This document shows positions 35,301-46,005 of a DNA stretch of 64,000 bases, piece after piece; the first letter of the stretch is position 1, and each line of letters begins with the position of its first letter. The notes under the pieces are model-generated. The model did no database searches. It had not been told where the DNA came from and saw only the letters and a list, made by a program, of their open reading frames with translations. The position numbers and the translations under genes are program-made. The stretch comes from Ancylothrix sp. D3o (lineage in GTDB: Bacteria; Cyanobacteriota; Cyanobacteriia; Cyanobacteriales; Oscillatoriaceae): assembly GCF_025370775.1 (NCBI RefSeq), contig NZ_JAMXEX010000007.1:1-64000 (forward strand), given 5' to 3'.

Positions 35301-38300
35301 TATGTGCTGACAGTAGTATAAAGAGTTATAGCCATTCCACTCTATATCTCCGTTTTCCAGCGCGGTTTGAGCCGCCTCCAACATTGGGGCTACGGTTTCC
35401 CTAGCGTGTTCTTTCCAGTGTCTGACATGACCGTTAAAGAGAAGGCAAACTTTACCATAAATCGAGCGAGCGTTAAATTGATCGACTAGCTTCATCCCTA
35501 GTTTCCCAAATCGATATCCAGCCTCAACGCCTGTCGGCGAACTGCACAACAGAACACCATTAAGCGCATATCCAACTGCGGCGCTCGCAGAGTTCCCGTA
35601 TTGAATACTCAGCTTGAGCATTGTAAATGGAAACTTTGGAAATAAATCAGGCTTTACAGTATAAGCCGCCGGAGCAGTTATCATTAGTATCCTCATCGCC
35701 GCTAGGAGTTCGGGAGAGGTCATTTCTGGCAGATCGGCCAACTCCTCAAAATCGATTTCTCCAGGTGGTTCTTCAGCAAGGGATACGCCCAGCATATCGA
35801 GAACTCGCAGCGCGATATCTACTGTTTTTAGCTGCTGGTTTTGCTGGGTACAAAACAGCATTTGCAGTTCTTGAACCCTGACGCGATCAAGAACAGTTTT
35901 TGCGTGCTCTAGCACTACTTCAGAAAGAATTTCTGCCCGCTCGAAATTGATGTTTAGGTATTCCGCAGCCGCCGCTTCTACATACAAGTCTAAAGTCAAA
36001 TCGTACTTGGTTTCCCAGCTATTTTTCTCTAGGAGTTCTAGCCCCACAGTTAAATACTTAACGGCAGTTTCATACGCCGTTGCTGCTTTGGCTTTCTGTC
36101 CGGCTATAAGATTGAGCGACGCCAGTTCATATTTTTCTGAAACAGTGGTCAGTAAGTTCGTGCCGTAATTCAGTTGGTTGACTAAAGCAAAGATATTTTC
36201 TTTTCGCTCTTCTGCTGTCGTATTTTGCAGCAAGAGTTGACCGATTTTTAGGTGGGTCTGTTTTTTCTGGTCATCGGGAATCAAAGAATAAGCAGCTTGC
36301 TGCACTCGGTCATGTAAAAACTTGTAGTCAACTTTGACATCTGTTAAGCTCAACCCGCCCGATTCTTCCTGGCTGAATACAAGTGGAATTTTGTACTCAT
36401 TGCTCAAAGGCAAAATCAACCCAGCCTGAAGTGCTGACCACAACTGTGCTGACGTAACTAAGGAAGATTTCTCATTGACAACGCTCAAAACTTCTAAGTT
36501 AAAGGTGTTGCCAATACAAGCGGCTAGTTTTAAAACGTTCTGTGTATCTTCTGATAATTTGCGAATATTCCGAGCGACCAGTTCAACCACATTTAAGTCG
36601 GTAATACCAATGGCTTGAATTTGCTCAAGATTCCACTGCCACGCCGCTGAATATAAGTCATAAATCAACAAGTCTTCTTGATAAAGTGTCTTCAGTAATT
36701 GTGTTAAAAAGAACGGATTTCCCCCCGTTTTATTGAATAGTAATTCCGCTAGCAGCTTGGAATTAATTGCTTCATTTAAGGTATCGGCAATTAATGCTTC
36801 GATGTCAACAAGTTGTAACGGACTGAGTACGATATTATTAACCGTCGCACCTGCTTGTTGAATTTTTTCAATGGTTTGAATCGTCGGATGGGTGGGATAA
36901 ACTTCGTTATCTCGATAGGCACCAACCAGTAATAAATATTGGCTATCAGTATCAGTTATCAACAGTTCGATTAATTTCAGCGATGCTAAATCTGCCCACT
37001 GCAAGTCATCCAGAAACACAACTAAGGGATGTTCTTTCGTAGTAAATACGCCGATAAATTGTTTGAATACTCGACTAAAACGGTTTTGCGATTCGGTTGC
37101 ACCGAGTTCTGGTATAGATGGTTGTTTTCCTATAATTAATTCTACTTCGGGAATCACATCAATGATGATTTGTCCGTTCGCACCTAAAGCGGATAGCAGT
37201 TTTTCTTTCCAAATCTGGATTTCGGCTTCTCCTTCGGTTAGTAGTTGCAAGATTAAGGACTGGAAGGCTTGAATCAGAGAAGCGTAGGGAATGTTGCGCT
37301 TGAATTGATCAAATTTCCCGGCGATAAAATAGCCCCGCTGTCGCACAATTGGTTTGTGGACTTCATTCACTAAAACGGTTTTGCCGATGCCAGAATAGCC
37401 AGAAACAAGCATTAATTCAGTGGTACCACTGGCAACGCGATCAAAGGTTTCGAGAAGTGCAGTTACTTCGGTGGTGCGACCGTAGAGTTTTTGCGGTATA
37501 TTTAATTGCCCTGCTTTATCTGCACTTCCAACAATAAAATCGGAAATCGAGCCGCTAGATTTTAGATTTATTAAGCAGGTTTCTAAGTCAAATTTTAGCC
37601 CTTCAGCGCTTTGATAGCGGTCTTCTGCATTTTTTGCTAATAATTTCATCACAATCGCTGAAATTTGAAGCGGGATTTCGTGATTTTGTTGATGAGGGGG
37701 AATGGGTGTTTTGGCAATGTGGCTGTGTACTAATTCGAGTGGATCTGTGGCTTGAAAAGGTAACTGTCCTGTGAGAATTTCATAGAAGGTAACACCAAGT
37801 GAATAAAAGTCAGTTCGGTAGTCTATTGTGCGGTTCATTCTGCCGGTTTGTTCTGGCGACATATAGGCAAGTGTACCTTCGAGTAAGTCTGGATGCGAAA
37901 GTGCTGCGTTTTCTTGTCCTAGGCGTGAAGCGATGCTGAAATCAATAAGTTTAACTTTTTCTGTAATTGGGTTGATAATAATATTTTGGGGTTTTATATC
38001 TTTATGAATAATGTTATTTTTATGCAGTTCTGCTAAGGCGCAGACAAGCTGGATGGCAATAGAAATAAACTGATATGTTGCAAGTGTTTTCCCATTCATC
38101 CACTTGTTAATAGCCTCCGAATTTGAATCTTCTAAAATTAATGCTAAACCATTTTCATAGTTTTCTAAACTCAGAGGTTTGATAATGGTTTCTACGTTCA
38201 AGCTGTGCAGAATTTGATATTCGTTTCGTAAGCGGGTGATGTCAGAAAGAGTGGGATATTCAGCTTTTAAGGTTTTGATGATAACGCTTGAAACTTCGGA

Positions 38301-38402
38301 GTCTTTGCGGGCACGATCCACACAGGTTCTGACTCCGTTGTGGAGGGTTTCAATGAATTGATAGCCGGCTAAATTGATAGTCATTGTTATTTTACTTTTC
38401 AT
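32346..38402 (-). CDS. Giant multisensor hybrid kinase (Ser/Thr kinase, AAA ATPase, GAF, histidine kinase, REC)
   Basis: A 2018-residue cytoplasmic protein. Domains in order: a Ser/Thr-kinase-like domain (residues about 10-275; [10 protein letters not shown] with HKD for HRD, and DFS for DFG), a signalling ATPase (Walker [10 protein letters not shown] near 339, Walker [13 protein letters not shown]), a long helical, probably TPR-like region (about 620-1330), a GAF domain (about 1337-1480), a coiled coil, HisKA with [13 protein letters not shown] near 1552, HATPase (about 1660-1760), and a receiver with [10 protein letters not shown] and phospho-Asp in [13 protein letters not shown] near 1857. 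This architecture is known in filamentous cyanobacteria, with mostly unknown signals. ATG at 38384 is an alternative start. It is followed after 9 bases by a REC-histidine kinase gene. Confidence 0.93.
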   Translation of the reverse strand: MKSKITMTINLAGYQFIETLHNGVRTCVDRARKDSEVSSVIIKTLKAEYPTLSDITRLRNEYQILHSLNVETIIKPLSLENYENGLALILEDSNSEAINKWMNGKTLATYQFISIAIQLVCALAELHKNNIIHKDIKPQNIIINPITEKVKLIDFSIASRLGQENAALSHPDLLEGTLAYMSPEQTGRMNRTIDYRTDFYSLGVTFYEILTGQLPFQATDPLELVHSHIAKTPIPPHQQNHEIPLQISAIVMKLLAKNAEDRYQSAEGLKFDLETCLINLKSSGSISDFIVGSADKAGQLNIPQKLYGRTTEVTALLETFDRVASGTTELMLVSGYSGIGKTVLVNEVHKPIVRQRGYFIAGKFDQFKRNIPYASLIQAFQSLILQLLTEGEAEIQIWKEKLLSALGANGQIIIDVIPEVELIIGKQPSIPELGATESQNRFSRVFKQFIGVFTTKEHPLVVFLDDLQWADLASLKLIELLITDTDSQYLLLVGAYRDNEVYPTHPTIQTIEKIQQAGATVNNIVLSPLQLVDIEALIADTLNEAINSKLLAELLFNKTGGNPFFLTQLLKTLYQEDLLIYDLYSAAWQWNLEQIQAIGITDLNVVELVARNIRKLSEDTQNVLKLAACIGNTFNLEVLSVVNEKSSLVTSAQLWSALQAGLILPLSNEYKIPLVFSQEESGGLSLTDVKVDYKFLHDRVQQAAYSLIPDDQKKQTHLKIGQLLLQNTTAEERKENIFALVNQLNYGTNLLTTVSEKYELASLNLIAGQKAKAATAYETAVKYLTVGLELLEKNSWETKYDLTLDLYVEAAAAEYLNINFERAEILSEVVLEHAKTVLDRVRVQELQMLFCTQQNQQLKTVDIALRVLDMLGVSLAEEPPGEIDFEELADLPEMTSPELLAAMRILMITAPAAYTVKPDLFPKFPFTMLKLSIQYGNSASAAVGYALNGVLLCSSPTGVEAGYRFGKLGMKLVDQFNARSIYGKVCLLFNGHVRHWKEHARETVAPMLEAAQTALENGDIEWNGYNSLYYCQHIFFTGEPLDFVNQKQAQHLDSMLKLKQSLHSLYVKSLRIITLHLLDASQEEYRLSNGEILNEEEILQSTLATNNYMFIFMIYLSKAMRFYLFKDYEQSVVNVALAEKYIDGVRGLIIDAEHNFYYSLAVLAQSPNVSEREREQYLNIVDKNQEKMEQWAIHAPMNCQHKHDLVVAEKARVLGQNEKAIDYYERAIKGAKEQEYIQEEALANELAAEFQLFLGREKIAKTYMTDAYYGYIRWGAKAKVEDLEERYPQLLASILNQKLSSNTGEATLKTLQGTITATGAGISEALDLATVMKASQAISGEIILPNLLDKLMKILIENAGAQTGALILPKEGQFVIEAAGNKDEVQVLQSLPVSTTQKLPLSVLNYVARTQKDVVLNDASREEIFNTDSYITQQKPKSILCTPIIYQGKLTAILYLENNLTAGAFTQKRVEVLRMLSAQAAIALENAQLYANLEKANQQLAEYNHNLEGKVEERTQELQEKNARLEVEIKERQRAEQAAETANRAKSQFLANMSHELRTPLNGILGYAQILKRDQNLNQQQNKGVEIIHRCGEHLLTLINDVLDLSKIEAGKMELYLSDLHLSDFLQGIAEICHVRAQQKGISLIYEPLTTLPICVRADEKRLRQIIINLLGNGVKFTDKGGVTFKVERLETGQSLSSPIAEQQALTAKIRFQVEDTGIGIEPEELSKIFLPFEQTSGSFRQTEGTGLGLAISRQLVEMMGSELKVKSSPGKGSIFWFDLELPIPENWEDDQKETEKVIKSFSGPKKKVLVVDDRWENRSVLVNLLAPIGFELMEASDGQDGVNKALLFQPDCIIIDLVMPVMDGFEAVRQIRKNTHLKNVILIGTSASILSSDAQESCLAGCNAFLLKPIRAEELLECLGHHLNLQWIYEDKTTFTSQGIFSAPPSQIQPQEIIAPPSEEVAVLFDLAMKGELLTIEQRAKKLEAMDRRYAAFANHLIELAKSFEEDKLIEFVQQFR

Positions 38403-38917
38403 AATAGAATTGACGGTGAGAACAAGGATATTTTAAAAACTACTTGTAAAGAAGTTGTTTGCTGAACAGTTAGAGTGTTTTTTAGCAGACCGTTTCTTTT
38501 CTAGGAAACAGTAGAAGAGTTAAGGGCAGTAAGTCAACAAGGTTTCTCTATAGCTAAAAGTCGGCTAGGGGAAAAAGGTTGTACTTGCCTTTACGGGACT
38601 CGTACTGATTTATTTAGAATGTACTTAAAACTATAAAAAATATCAAAATGTAATAAAATTTAATTTAGATGCTAGTGGTTACTCTCTTTGCATAAATTGG
38701 CTACTGCTTATACAGACGTTATTTAATTATACTTTTGTATCGAAAATCTATAGAAAATTTAACATTTATTTTTGCCAAATAATTTAAAAAACTTCCAATG
38801 ACTTTAACAAATCCGCTTTTGTAGAAAAATTTTATAGTTATAAAACTACTATAAAACTGTAATTTGTTTTAAATTTATGCTCTCTGATCGCTTTAGGGTA
38901 GAGGGCATACATTTTAA
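38403..38917. other. Intergenic region between the giant kinase and the CHAT gene
   Basis: 515 A/T-rich bases between two minus-strand genes, with no supported gene. The promoter of the kinase gene should lie near 38420-38500. I see neither a clear terminator for the CHAT gene nor repeats of the families found elsewhere. An imperfect inverted repeat (CCGTTTCTTTTCTAGGAAACAG, 38490-38511) could form a small hairpin. Confidence 0.45.
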
Positions 38918-41900
38918 CTACCAAGGGCTGCCAATCATTGTAAAACCTGACCAATAATAAGGATGAGAAAGTGAGCGACTATTTTTAAGATTTAAAGATG
39001 GGGGTAAAACAATACCGCCACGAGTATCAGAACCCCGCAACTCGCCATTTTCAATGGTAACTTTTCCGCGTAACATTGCAAGCTGCGCCTCACGCAACGC
39101 CTCTGCTTTAATGGGAGTCGCACTTAAATGATCATAAAACTCATTCATTAATCCCAAAGTTCCCTCATCACTGACATACCAAAGCGACGCCAAAGCAGAC
39201 TTTACTCCAGCAGCAACTGCCAAACCGGCAAACCCTAATTCTGCTTTTTCATCTCCCACTGCTGTACGACAAGCTGACAAAACCAATAACTCCACCTGCG
39301 GAGAATTTAAACGCAACTGTCGCAGATCATCCAGGTTTAATTTATCATCCCATAATTGAATAAAAGACTGTTGTAAATCTCCCCTTTGGAATTCTGCATG
39401 AGTTGCTAAATGCAATATTTGATAAGGATGGTTTTGGCGTTGGTCAACAATATTATTGCGAGTAAAGGCTTCATTTAAAAATGCTTTTCCTCCTCGTTCT
39501 TCTGTAATTGTTTCTAACTCTAACGGTACTGCCGGCAAAGCATTAAGACTCTTAAATTCCGAGGCTCCAAAAGCCAAAACAGGGGAGCTTTGGATGGCTT
39601 GATATCGCGTATCCATCAAGCTGACAGAAGGAATTAAGCCCATGCTATATTTTTCGATTAAAAATTGTTGACCATCATTAAGAGCCGCTACCGGCAAAGT
39701 TCGCAACCCGCTGTCCATACTAAACAGCAATGTGTTAACTTTATTCGCTTGCAGTTCTTTTTCTATTGGGGCAATTAACCAGTTATAAAGCTGCTGGGAT
39801 GGCTTCATATAACTGTTAGTATTTCGGGTTTTAGGATCTGTCAAAGCATTGGTAAATTGCCATGCTGTGAGCAGCAGTTGTTCTTTTGGTGCTTGGGGGA
39901 TGGTATGGCGCACCGGCTCGCCTTCTGGGGTGAACAAAATTAACTCTAATTCATTTTCAAGAGCCGTCACATAAATAATCGCTGAACGGTTGCCGGTTTG
40001 TTCGGCAATTTTGCTTAAAGCATTGCGAATACTGTCAACTGTCACGGGTGCAGTGGGGGCATCTTTGCCGAGATAACTTGAGTATTCTTCTGTGCGGTTT
40101 TGCTCTAATTTTTCGATAGCTTGGTTGGTGTTACTTGCCAAAGCATTTTGGCTTCCACCGCTCATAATATTTAAGCCGGTAATTTTTCGGGCTATACTTT
40201 CAGCGCTAGTTTTATCTGGCAGAGTGGTAAAAACTTTGCCCGGTTTGGAGGCTGTATTTTCATCAATATTTAGAATATTTCCGCCGCGTAAATTGCCGCC
40301 AGAAAGCATTTGAGCAGTGTTGATGCCGTTTTTGGCTTCGAGGTTTATAATGCCGGTTGTTCCCTCACCGGCAACGCTTTGAACAATGCCGGCATTAATT
40401 GCACCGGCACGGCTGGTAATATTAATATTTCCACTATTTTGTCCGGCAATAGAACTCACATTTCCCACCGTGACATCGTTTTGTGCTTCTAAGTTAATAT
40501 TGCCGCTATTTGCTAATTGAGAAATTGAGGAAATATTGCCGGTTGTCAATGCTCCTTGTTGACTGGTGGCTGTGATATTTCCTGAGCCAGTTTTGCCTTG
40601 AGTTTCTAAATTGCCGGTGGTGACATTTCCTTGAGCCGCAACATTAATATCGCCCGAATTACCATTTGTTGAAATTGAAGAAATATCGCCCGTTGTCACG
40701 GTTCCATTGCTGCTTGTAACGCTGACATTTCCGGCGCCGGTGTTGCCGGTTGAAGAAACATTGCCGGTGGTAACATCGCCGCCCGCATCTACAGAAATAT
40801 TGCCACTATTTCCTTGTTGAGAGTTAGAAGAAACATTAGCAGTGATAACATTTCCCTGAGAATCAACAGTAATATTCCCAGAACCGGCAGAGCCAGATGA
40901 AGTAATATTTGCACTATTGATATTCCCAGAAGTGGTAAATGTATTGAGTTGAATATTTCCAGAAGTGCCGTTAGGTGCGAGGGTTTGAATATTAGCAGTG
41001 TTAATACCGGCACCACGACTAATAATCGTCACATCGCCGCTTTCTAAATTTCCATAAGTAGTAACATTATTGAGTGCAACATTTTCAGAAGCTTCTATTC
41101 GCACATCCCCGCCGGTGCCTTCGGATGAATAAGTTTGTAAATCATTTCCTGCTGTATTAATGGCACCATTATTACTGGTGATATTAATATTTCCGCCTTG
41201 CGTTGCGCCTTGAGATTGAATACTGTAGGCAGTGCCGGTGAAATTAATATTACCAAACGCATTAACTGTCACCGAGCCGGCACGACCTAAATTAGAATAA
41301 GATTCAAGTAAACCCGCGCTATTAATTGATCCATTATTGCTAAGAATAGCGATATTTCCGCCGTTGCCGGTGCCTTTTGCGTAAGAACTAATTTCACTAG
41401 TATTAATATTCCCCGCCGCCGTCAAACTCACAGCACCTCCATTACCAGGATTAGGAATATTTGCATTTATACTCTCTTCAACGGGATTGAGAGCAGAAGA
41501 TACCAAAGAACCGGCAGAAGTATCAATACCTCCATTGAGACTATTTAATGTAATATTTCCCCCGTGTAAACTATTACTATAGCTAGTAATGCTTGCCGTA
41601 TTAATGAAACCATTTGCTGTTAAATTGACGGCTCCTCCTGAACCAGAATTAGAGGAAGAAGCAAGCAATCCCCCTGTGGCATTAATATCCCCATTACTAC
41701 TTGTAATAGTGATTACACCTCCATTTCCCGTGTCTGAAGAAGTCCAAATATAACCTGTTTCAATGTCTCCCCTCGCGGAAATGTTGACATTTCCTCCCTG
41801 ATCAAAAAATGACTCGCCTCTCAATTCATGTGCAGTGGTATTAATTGTCCCATTTATGCTAGTTAAATTGATATTTCCACCTTTTCCCAAAGCAAAAGAA

Positions 41901-44900
41901 ACGATACGTCCGGTGTTAATATCTCCTGATGCAGTAAAGTTAATTTCGGCTGCATCCCCGCTAGGAGAAGAAGCATCTATCTCAGCAGCAGTTGTATTAA
42001 TAGAGCCGGAAATACTTGTTAAAGAAATGGCACCAGAATTTGTAGAGCCAGTCGTTGAGATGTTATTTTTTAATGTAATATCCCCATTCGCTGTCAGCGA
42101 AAAATTACCGCCGCCAGAAGTAGAAATTCCCCCCATTGCCGGAATTCCTCCTAAGGTTACTCCCCCAGATGGAGAATCAAAATAAGCGCCATTACTGCCG
42201 GTTTTCGCGGCTAAATTTGTGGCATTAATTCGTAGGGGTTCAGTAGCTAAACCAATTCCGCCACTACTGAGGGTTAAAAACCCCGCATTTCCCGCAGAAA
42301 TTAAAGAGTTTGGTGAGGCACGAAATACATTTCCGCCACTGGCATTTACTTCAACTGAGCCGGTGGTATTGAGATCAGCCAACGTGATATTTCCTACTTC
42401 TGAAAGCGTACTTAATTGAATTAAAATATTACCAGTACCGCTATTTAAACTGGTTCCTGGCACCATTGTAATATTTGCTGTTCCTGGTTGACGCCGGTTG
42501 ATATCTGCACCCTTATCATTTGCTTGCAAATAGATATTGCCCCCACCCGCAGACGTATCAATATTTGCATTAATATTAATATTCCTTCCCGCTCGCAATT
42601 CTAAATTTGAAATACTGCCAGAAACAATTGGTTGATTAATGCTAATATCATTGTGTGCTTGCAAAGAAACAGAGCCAGAAGACGAATTAATTTGAGAAGC
42701 ATCGGCACTGCTGTCACTGTCAGGATTGGGTGTTAAAATATCATCACTTCCACCAGGAGAAATATTGAGATTTCTTGAACCATTGAAACTGCCGGCAAAA
42801 ATACTCCCAGCATTGGAAGCAATACTAATTTTACCAGGCGTACCACTAGCAGAAGAAGCATCTAAATTACTTGCTGCCAAATTGACATTGCTGCTATTGC
42901 TAGTCAGGCTAATATTCCCCCCTTGCAGCATACCAGAAGTATTAATATTTCCTACAGTTAATAACTGTTCTGTAGTAATTTGAACATTTCCGCCATTTCC
43001 CGTAGAAGACGAAGCATTAATAAACTCAATATTGGCAGTGCCGGTGGTGCTATTTACAGTAATATCGCCCCCTTCGCCACCATTTCCAAAAGCCATAACG
43101 GCGGTATTAACATTTCCTGTGGCTGTAATATTTACATTGCCGGCATCCCCATTAAATGCTCCATTACTGACTCCATACAATATAGTAACATCCCCACCGC
43201 TATTGATAGTAATATTGCTAGATTTTCCTTCGGTTACCTCCGCATAGACAGTTTCTGTTTCAATATTTCTCCCCGCATTTAAGTTAATTTCTCCGCTTTT
43301 TGTGCCACCCGTAGAAATAAAATAAGCACTTAAAATATCACCAGCGGCTGTAATGTTAATATTTCCACCTTCGCCGTTTATAAACCCACCCTTGTTAGCA
43401 ATTCCATCTCCATCAATAAGATTAATATTTCCCCCACTATTGAGGTTAATATTCCCCCCTTGACCGTTCTCTGCGCGAGCGTCAATTAGATGTGATATAA
43501 TATTTCCAGCAGCATTTATATTAATATCACCGGCTCTTCCCTCGGCAGAAGAAGACGATACTTTATCACCGGCAGTTGTATCAATTAAACCCGCCGTTGT
43601 TGTTAAACTAATATTGCCCCCACTGCCAGTAGAATTATTTTGGGTCAAAACATTATTAGTTAAAATATCACCACTTGCATTAATTGAAATAGTGCCACTA
43701 TTTCCTATGTAAGAACTTGCATCTAAAATACCCGCAGTTGTATTTACCGTACCCCCACTATTGATAGTAATATTGCCTGGGGTGCCGGTTGGCGTTGGTG
43801 CGCTATTTTGTGGAGTTTCTTCATAATCGGGTATAGTTAGAATAGTATTTCCTGCCAAAACCGCACCATTTGTTGTCACATCAGAGGTAGCATTTAAACT
43901 AATATTACCGCCTAAGCTTACCTGGGAATTAGAACTTAAATTCCCCGTAGAAATTGCCCCATTGGTAGCATTTAAACTTATTGAAACTCCCGCCGCTGTC
44001 GTCGAACTTGTATTAATATTCCCCGCCGTAATATTAGCCGCTGAAATCGTTAAATTTCTGCCTTCTGCTGTAATTGATTGGGTGGTATCCATTGCAAAAG
44101 CACCCACACCATTATTATCCGCATCCGCCTTAAAAGAAATTGCCCCTCCAAAGGGAGAAAATGTTAAAGAAACCCCATTATCCAGCGTAATATTATTCGT
44201 CGCTTCTAAACTTACGGTGCCGGTGATTGCTTCCAAATTTGTCTTAGAAATTGTAAACGTAGAACTCGAACTATCACCAAACAAAATTTGCCCATCTGTT
44301 AACTGCGAATCATCAGCACCCACCCCATCAACAATCGTAATATTTTCGGGATCTAAAAGCAAATTTCCCACATTGCCATTCACCGCACTTAAATTAACAT
44401 TGCCGCGAAAAATTAAATTTTCTTTTCCCGAAACTTCCACAAATCCGCCATTTCCAGAAAAAGCACCCCCGCGAGCACTGATATTTCCAAAAAATCCGGT
44501 ATTTTGATTGCCCCAAACCATCACCCGTCCGCCATTTCCGCTTTCAATAGCATCTGCTTGTAGCGTAGAATTTGCATTAATTAATGTGTTTAAAGCATTG
44601 GGAACATTTCCTAAACCCCGATAATCTCCACCGGCTAAAATTGTCCCCCCGCCATGATTTCCAGAAACATTAATTTTGCCATCCACAACCGCCACATTGT
44701 TGCCTAAAATATTAACAGTTCCGCCTTGTTTGTTGTCAGCAGTTATCACAGAACCGCTGGCAATTGTTGTAGCCGGCAAATTAGGAATAGTTAAATTAGC
44801 ATGAGTTAAAATCGCCTCGCCTTTTTCATTTACTCTTAAAGTATTTGCACTTTCAAAAGGAGAACCTGTCAGCAATTGTGGTAAAGAAAGTGGGTTAAAT

Positions 44901-45643
44901 TCTGTGCTATTAGTAGCATTCGGTGTAATTTCTAAATTTAATATATGACCGGCTTGAGAAATCCGCACGCTATTATTACCAGGAATTGCCGAAAGCGTAA
45001 TATTTCCCCCTGGCGAAGAAAGGGTGCCGGTGTTAATTACATTTCCGCCTAATAACGTTAAATTTGAACCCGGAGTTAAGCTTAAATTGCCCAAATTTAC
45101 AATACTTCCAGGTTGGGAAACAGCAAAATTAAACCCCGCAGGAGTCCCCACCAAAGCTGTATAATTATTATTGCCAATGGCATTAAACAAACCCTGATTC
45201 AAATTAATGCCAGCCGCCGTAGTCACAGTAAAATCTGCCGGCACATTTAAAGCCGCATTTGGCCCAAAAACAATCCCCGCCGGATTCATTAAAAATAAGT
45301 TAGAATTTCCCCCCGATACTTGAATTAAGCCATTAATATAAGAAGCATCTCCGCCATTAATTCTGCCCAAAATGTTACGGATATTAGGATTAGAAATAAA
45401 ATTTGCAATTTGTCCCTCACTGAGGTTAAATTGCGTAAAACTGTGAAAAAGATTTGCACTATCTCCAGAAAAACTACCGCCGGTGATATCAAATGAATTA
45501 TGATGAGGAGAAACTACTGTGCCGGTGCCATCATTTGCCGGTTGAATAGGTTGCGCCATTGCCGGCAAAACAACACCCCCCACCAGGGTAAAAATCGTTC
45601 CCCATTCAAAGCTTTTAACAAAGAAAGATTTTAAAATTTTCAT
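38918..45643 (-). CDS. Secreted filamentous-haemagglutinin-type protein with C-terminal CHAT protease domain
   Basis: A 2241-residue protein. A signal peptide (cleavage near AMAQP) precedes a two-partner-secretion domain (residues about 40-260; FISNPNIRNILGRINGGDASYINGLIQVSGG, LFLMNPAGIVFG). A very long Gly/Asn/Ser/Thr-rich beta-helix repeat region follows (about 260-1800). From about 1900 there is a CHAT domain, a caspase-like cysteine protease, with the catalytic His in LHLATHAEF (about 2078) and Cys in VLSACRTAVGD (about 2122). ATG at 45643 begins a normal leader; a start at 45667 would add eight residues. TPS proteins need an outer-membrane TpsB partner, which is not in the window. Secretion is inferred from domains. 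Confidence 0.93.
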   Translation of the reverse strand: MKILKSFFVKSFEWGTIFTLVGGVVLPAMAQPIQPANDGTGTVVSPHHNSFDITGGSFSGDSANLFHSFTQFNLSEGQIANFISNPNIRNILGRINGGDASYINGLIQVSGGNSNLFLMNPAGIVFGPNAALNVPADFTVTTAAGINLNQGLFNAIGNNNYTALVGTPAGFNFAVSQPGSIVNLGNLSLTPGSNLTLLGGNVINTGTLSSPGGNITLSAIPGNNSVRISQAGHILNLEITPNATNSTEFNPLSLPQLLTGSPFESANTLRVNEKGEAILTHANLTIPNLPATTIASGSVITADNKQGGTVNILGNNVAVVDGKINVSGNHGGGTILAGGDYRGLGNVPNALNTLINANSTLQADAIESGNGGRVMVWGNQNTGFFGNISARGGAFSGNGGFVEVSGKENLIFRGNVNLSAVNGNVGNLLLDPENITIVDGVGADDSQLTDGQILFGDSSSSTFTISKTNLEAITGTVSLEATNNITLDNGVSLTFSPFGGAISFKADADNNGVGAFAMDTTQSITAEGRNLTISAANITAGNINTSSTTAAGVSISLNATNGAISTGNLSSNSQVSLGGNISLNATSDVTTNGAVLAGNTILTIPDYEETPQNSAPTPTGTPGNITINSGGTVNTTAGILDASSYIGNSGTISINASGDILTNNVLTQNNSTGSGGNISLTTTAGLIDTTAGDKVSSSSAEGRAGDININAAGNIISHLIDARAENGQGGNINLNSGGNINLIDGDGIANKGGFINGEGGNINITAAGDILSAYFISTGGTKSGEINLNAGRNIETETVYAEVTEGKSSNITINSGGDVTILYGVSNGAFNGDAGNVNITATGNVNTAVMAFGNGGEGGDITVNSTTGTANIEFINASSSTGNGGNVQITTEQLLTVGNINTSGMLQGGNISLTSNSSNVNLAASNLDASSASGTPGKISIASNAGSIFAGSFNGSRNLNISPGGSDDILTPNPDSDSSADASQINSSSGSVSLQAHNDISINQPIVSGSISNLELRAGRNININANIDTSAGGGNIYLQANDKGADINRRQPGTANITMVPGTSLNSGTGNILIQLSTLSEVGNITLADLNTTGSVEVNASGGNVFRASPNSLISAGNAGFLTLSSGGIGLATEPLRINATNLAAKTGSNGAYFDSPSGGVTLGGIPAMGGISTSGGGNFSLTANGDITLKNNISTTGSTNSGAISLTSISGSINTTAAEIDASSPSGDAAEINFTASGDINTGRIVSFALGKGGNINLTSINGTINTTAHELRGESFFDQGGNVNISARGDIETGYIWTSSDTGNGGVITITSSNGDINATGGLLASSSNSGSGGAVNLTANGFINTASITSYSNSLHGGNITLNSLNGGIDTSAGSLVSSALNPVEESINANIPNPGNGGAVSLTAAGNINTSEISSYAKGTGNGGNIAILSNNGSINSAGLLESYSNLGRAGSVTVNAFGNINFTGTAYSIQSQGATQGGNINITSNNGAINTAGNDLQTYSSEGTGGDVRIEASENVALNNVTTYGNLESGDVTIISRGAGINTANIQTLAPNGTSGNIQLNTFTTSGNINSANITSSGSAGSGNITVDSQGNVITANVSSNSQQGNSGNISVDAGGDVTTGNVSSTGNTGAGNVSVTSSNGTVTTGDISSISTNGNSGDINVAAQGNVTTGNLETQGKTGSGNITATSQQGALTTGNISSISQLANSGNINLEAQNDVTVGNVSSIAGQNSGNINITSRAGAINAGIVQSVAGEGTTGIINLEAKNGINTAQMLSGGNLRGGNILNIDENTASKPGKVFTTLPDKTSAESIARKITGLNIMSGGSQNALASNTNQAIEKLEQNRTEEYSSYLGKDAPTAPVTVDSIRNALSKIAEQTGNRSAIIYVTALENELELILFTPEGEPVRHTIPQAPKEQLLLTAWQFTNALTDPKTRNTNSYMKPSQQLYNWLIAPIEKELQANKVNTLLFSMDSGLRTLPVAALNDGQQFLIEKYSMGLIPSVSLMDTRYQAIQSSPVLAFGASEFKSLNALPAVPLELETITEERGGKAFLNEAFTRNNIVDQRQNHPYQILHLATHAEFQRGDLQQSFIQLWDDKLNLDDLRQLRLNSPQVELLVLSACRTAVGDEKAELGFAGLAVAAGVKSALASLWYVSDEGTLGLMNEFYDHLSATPIKAEALREAQLAMLRGKVTIENGELRGSDTRGGIVLPPSLNLKNSRSLSHPYYWSGFTMIGSPW

Positions 45644-46005
45644 GTTGTGCTGCTCACAAAAAATCAATAAAACACCTAATCAGTTTGTTTATAAATAAGC
45701 TTTTCCGCTTCTCCATCAAAACCAGGAATAATAGCTGCCTTACTGAAGAATTAGCTAAATTAAAGCTTATGAACAGATGCACACCATAAAATAAATTTAT
45801 TTAATTATCTCATATGCCAAACTAATTGTCACTATCCCCAATAAACTAAAAACCAGAGAAAAATCATTGTGTAGCCTTAGAACCGTGAAATAACCTTATA
45901 AAAACTCTGGCAAAAAAACACACCAAGCCACCGCCGGATCGAACGGCCCCACTTGTGTAGCTACAATTAAGACAATTCGTCAATGCCGGCAATGGCGCGA
46001 AAACC
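45644..46005. other. Divergent upstream region of the CHAT gene and a Ser/Thr kinase gene
   Basis: 362 bases, A/T-rich, with no supported gene. It must hold promoters for both divergent genes. I see no convincing -35/-10 pair or strong inverted repeat. Confidence 0.45.

Noticed and set aside
39000-45000. Many open frames on the plus strand opposite the CHAT gene
   Set aside because: They result from the biased Asn/Gly/Thr-rich repeat region on the minus strand and have no ribosome sites or recognisable domains.
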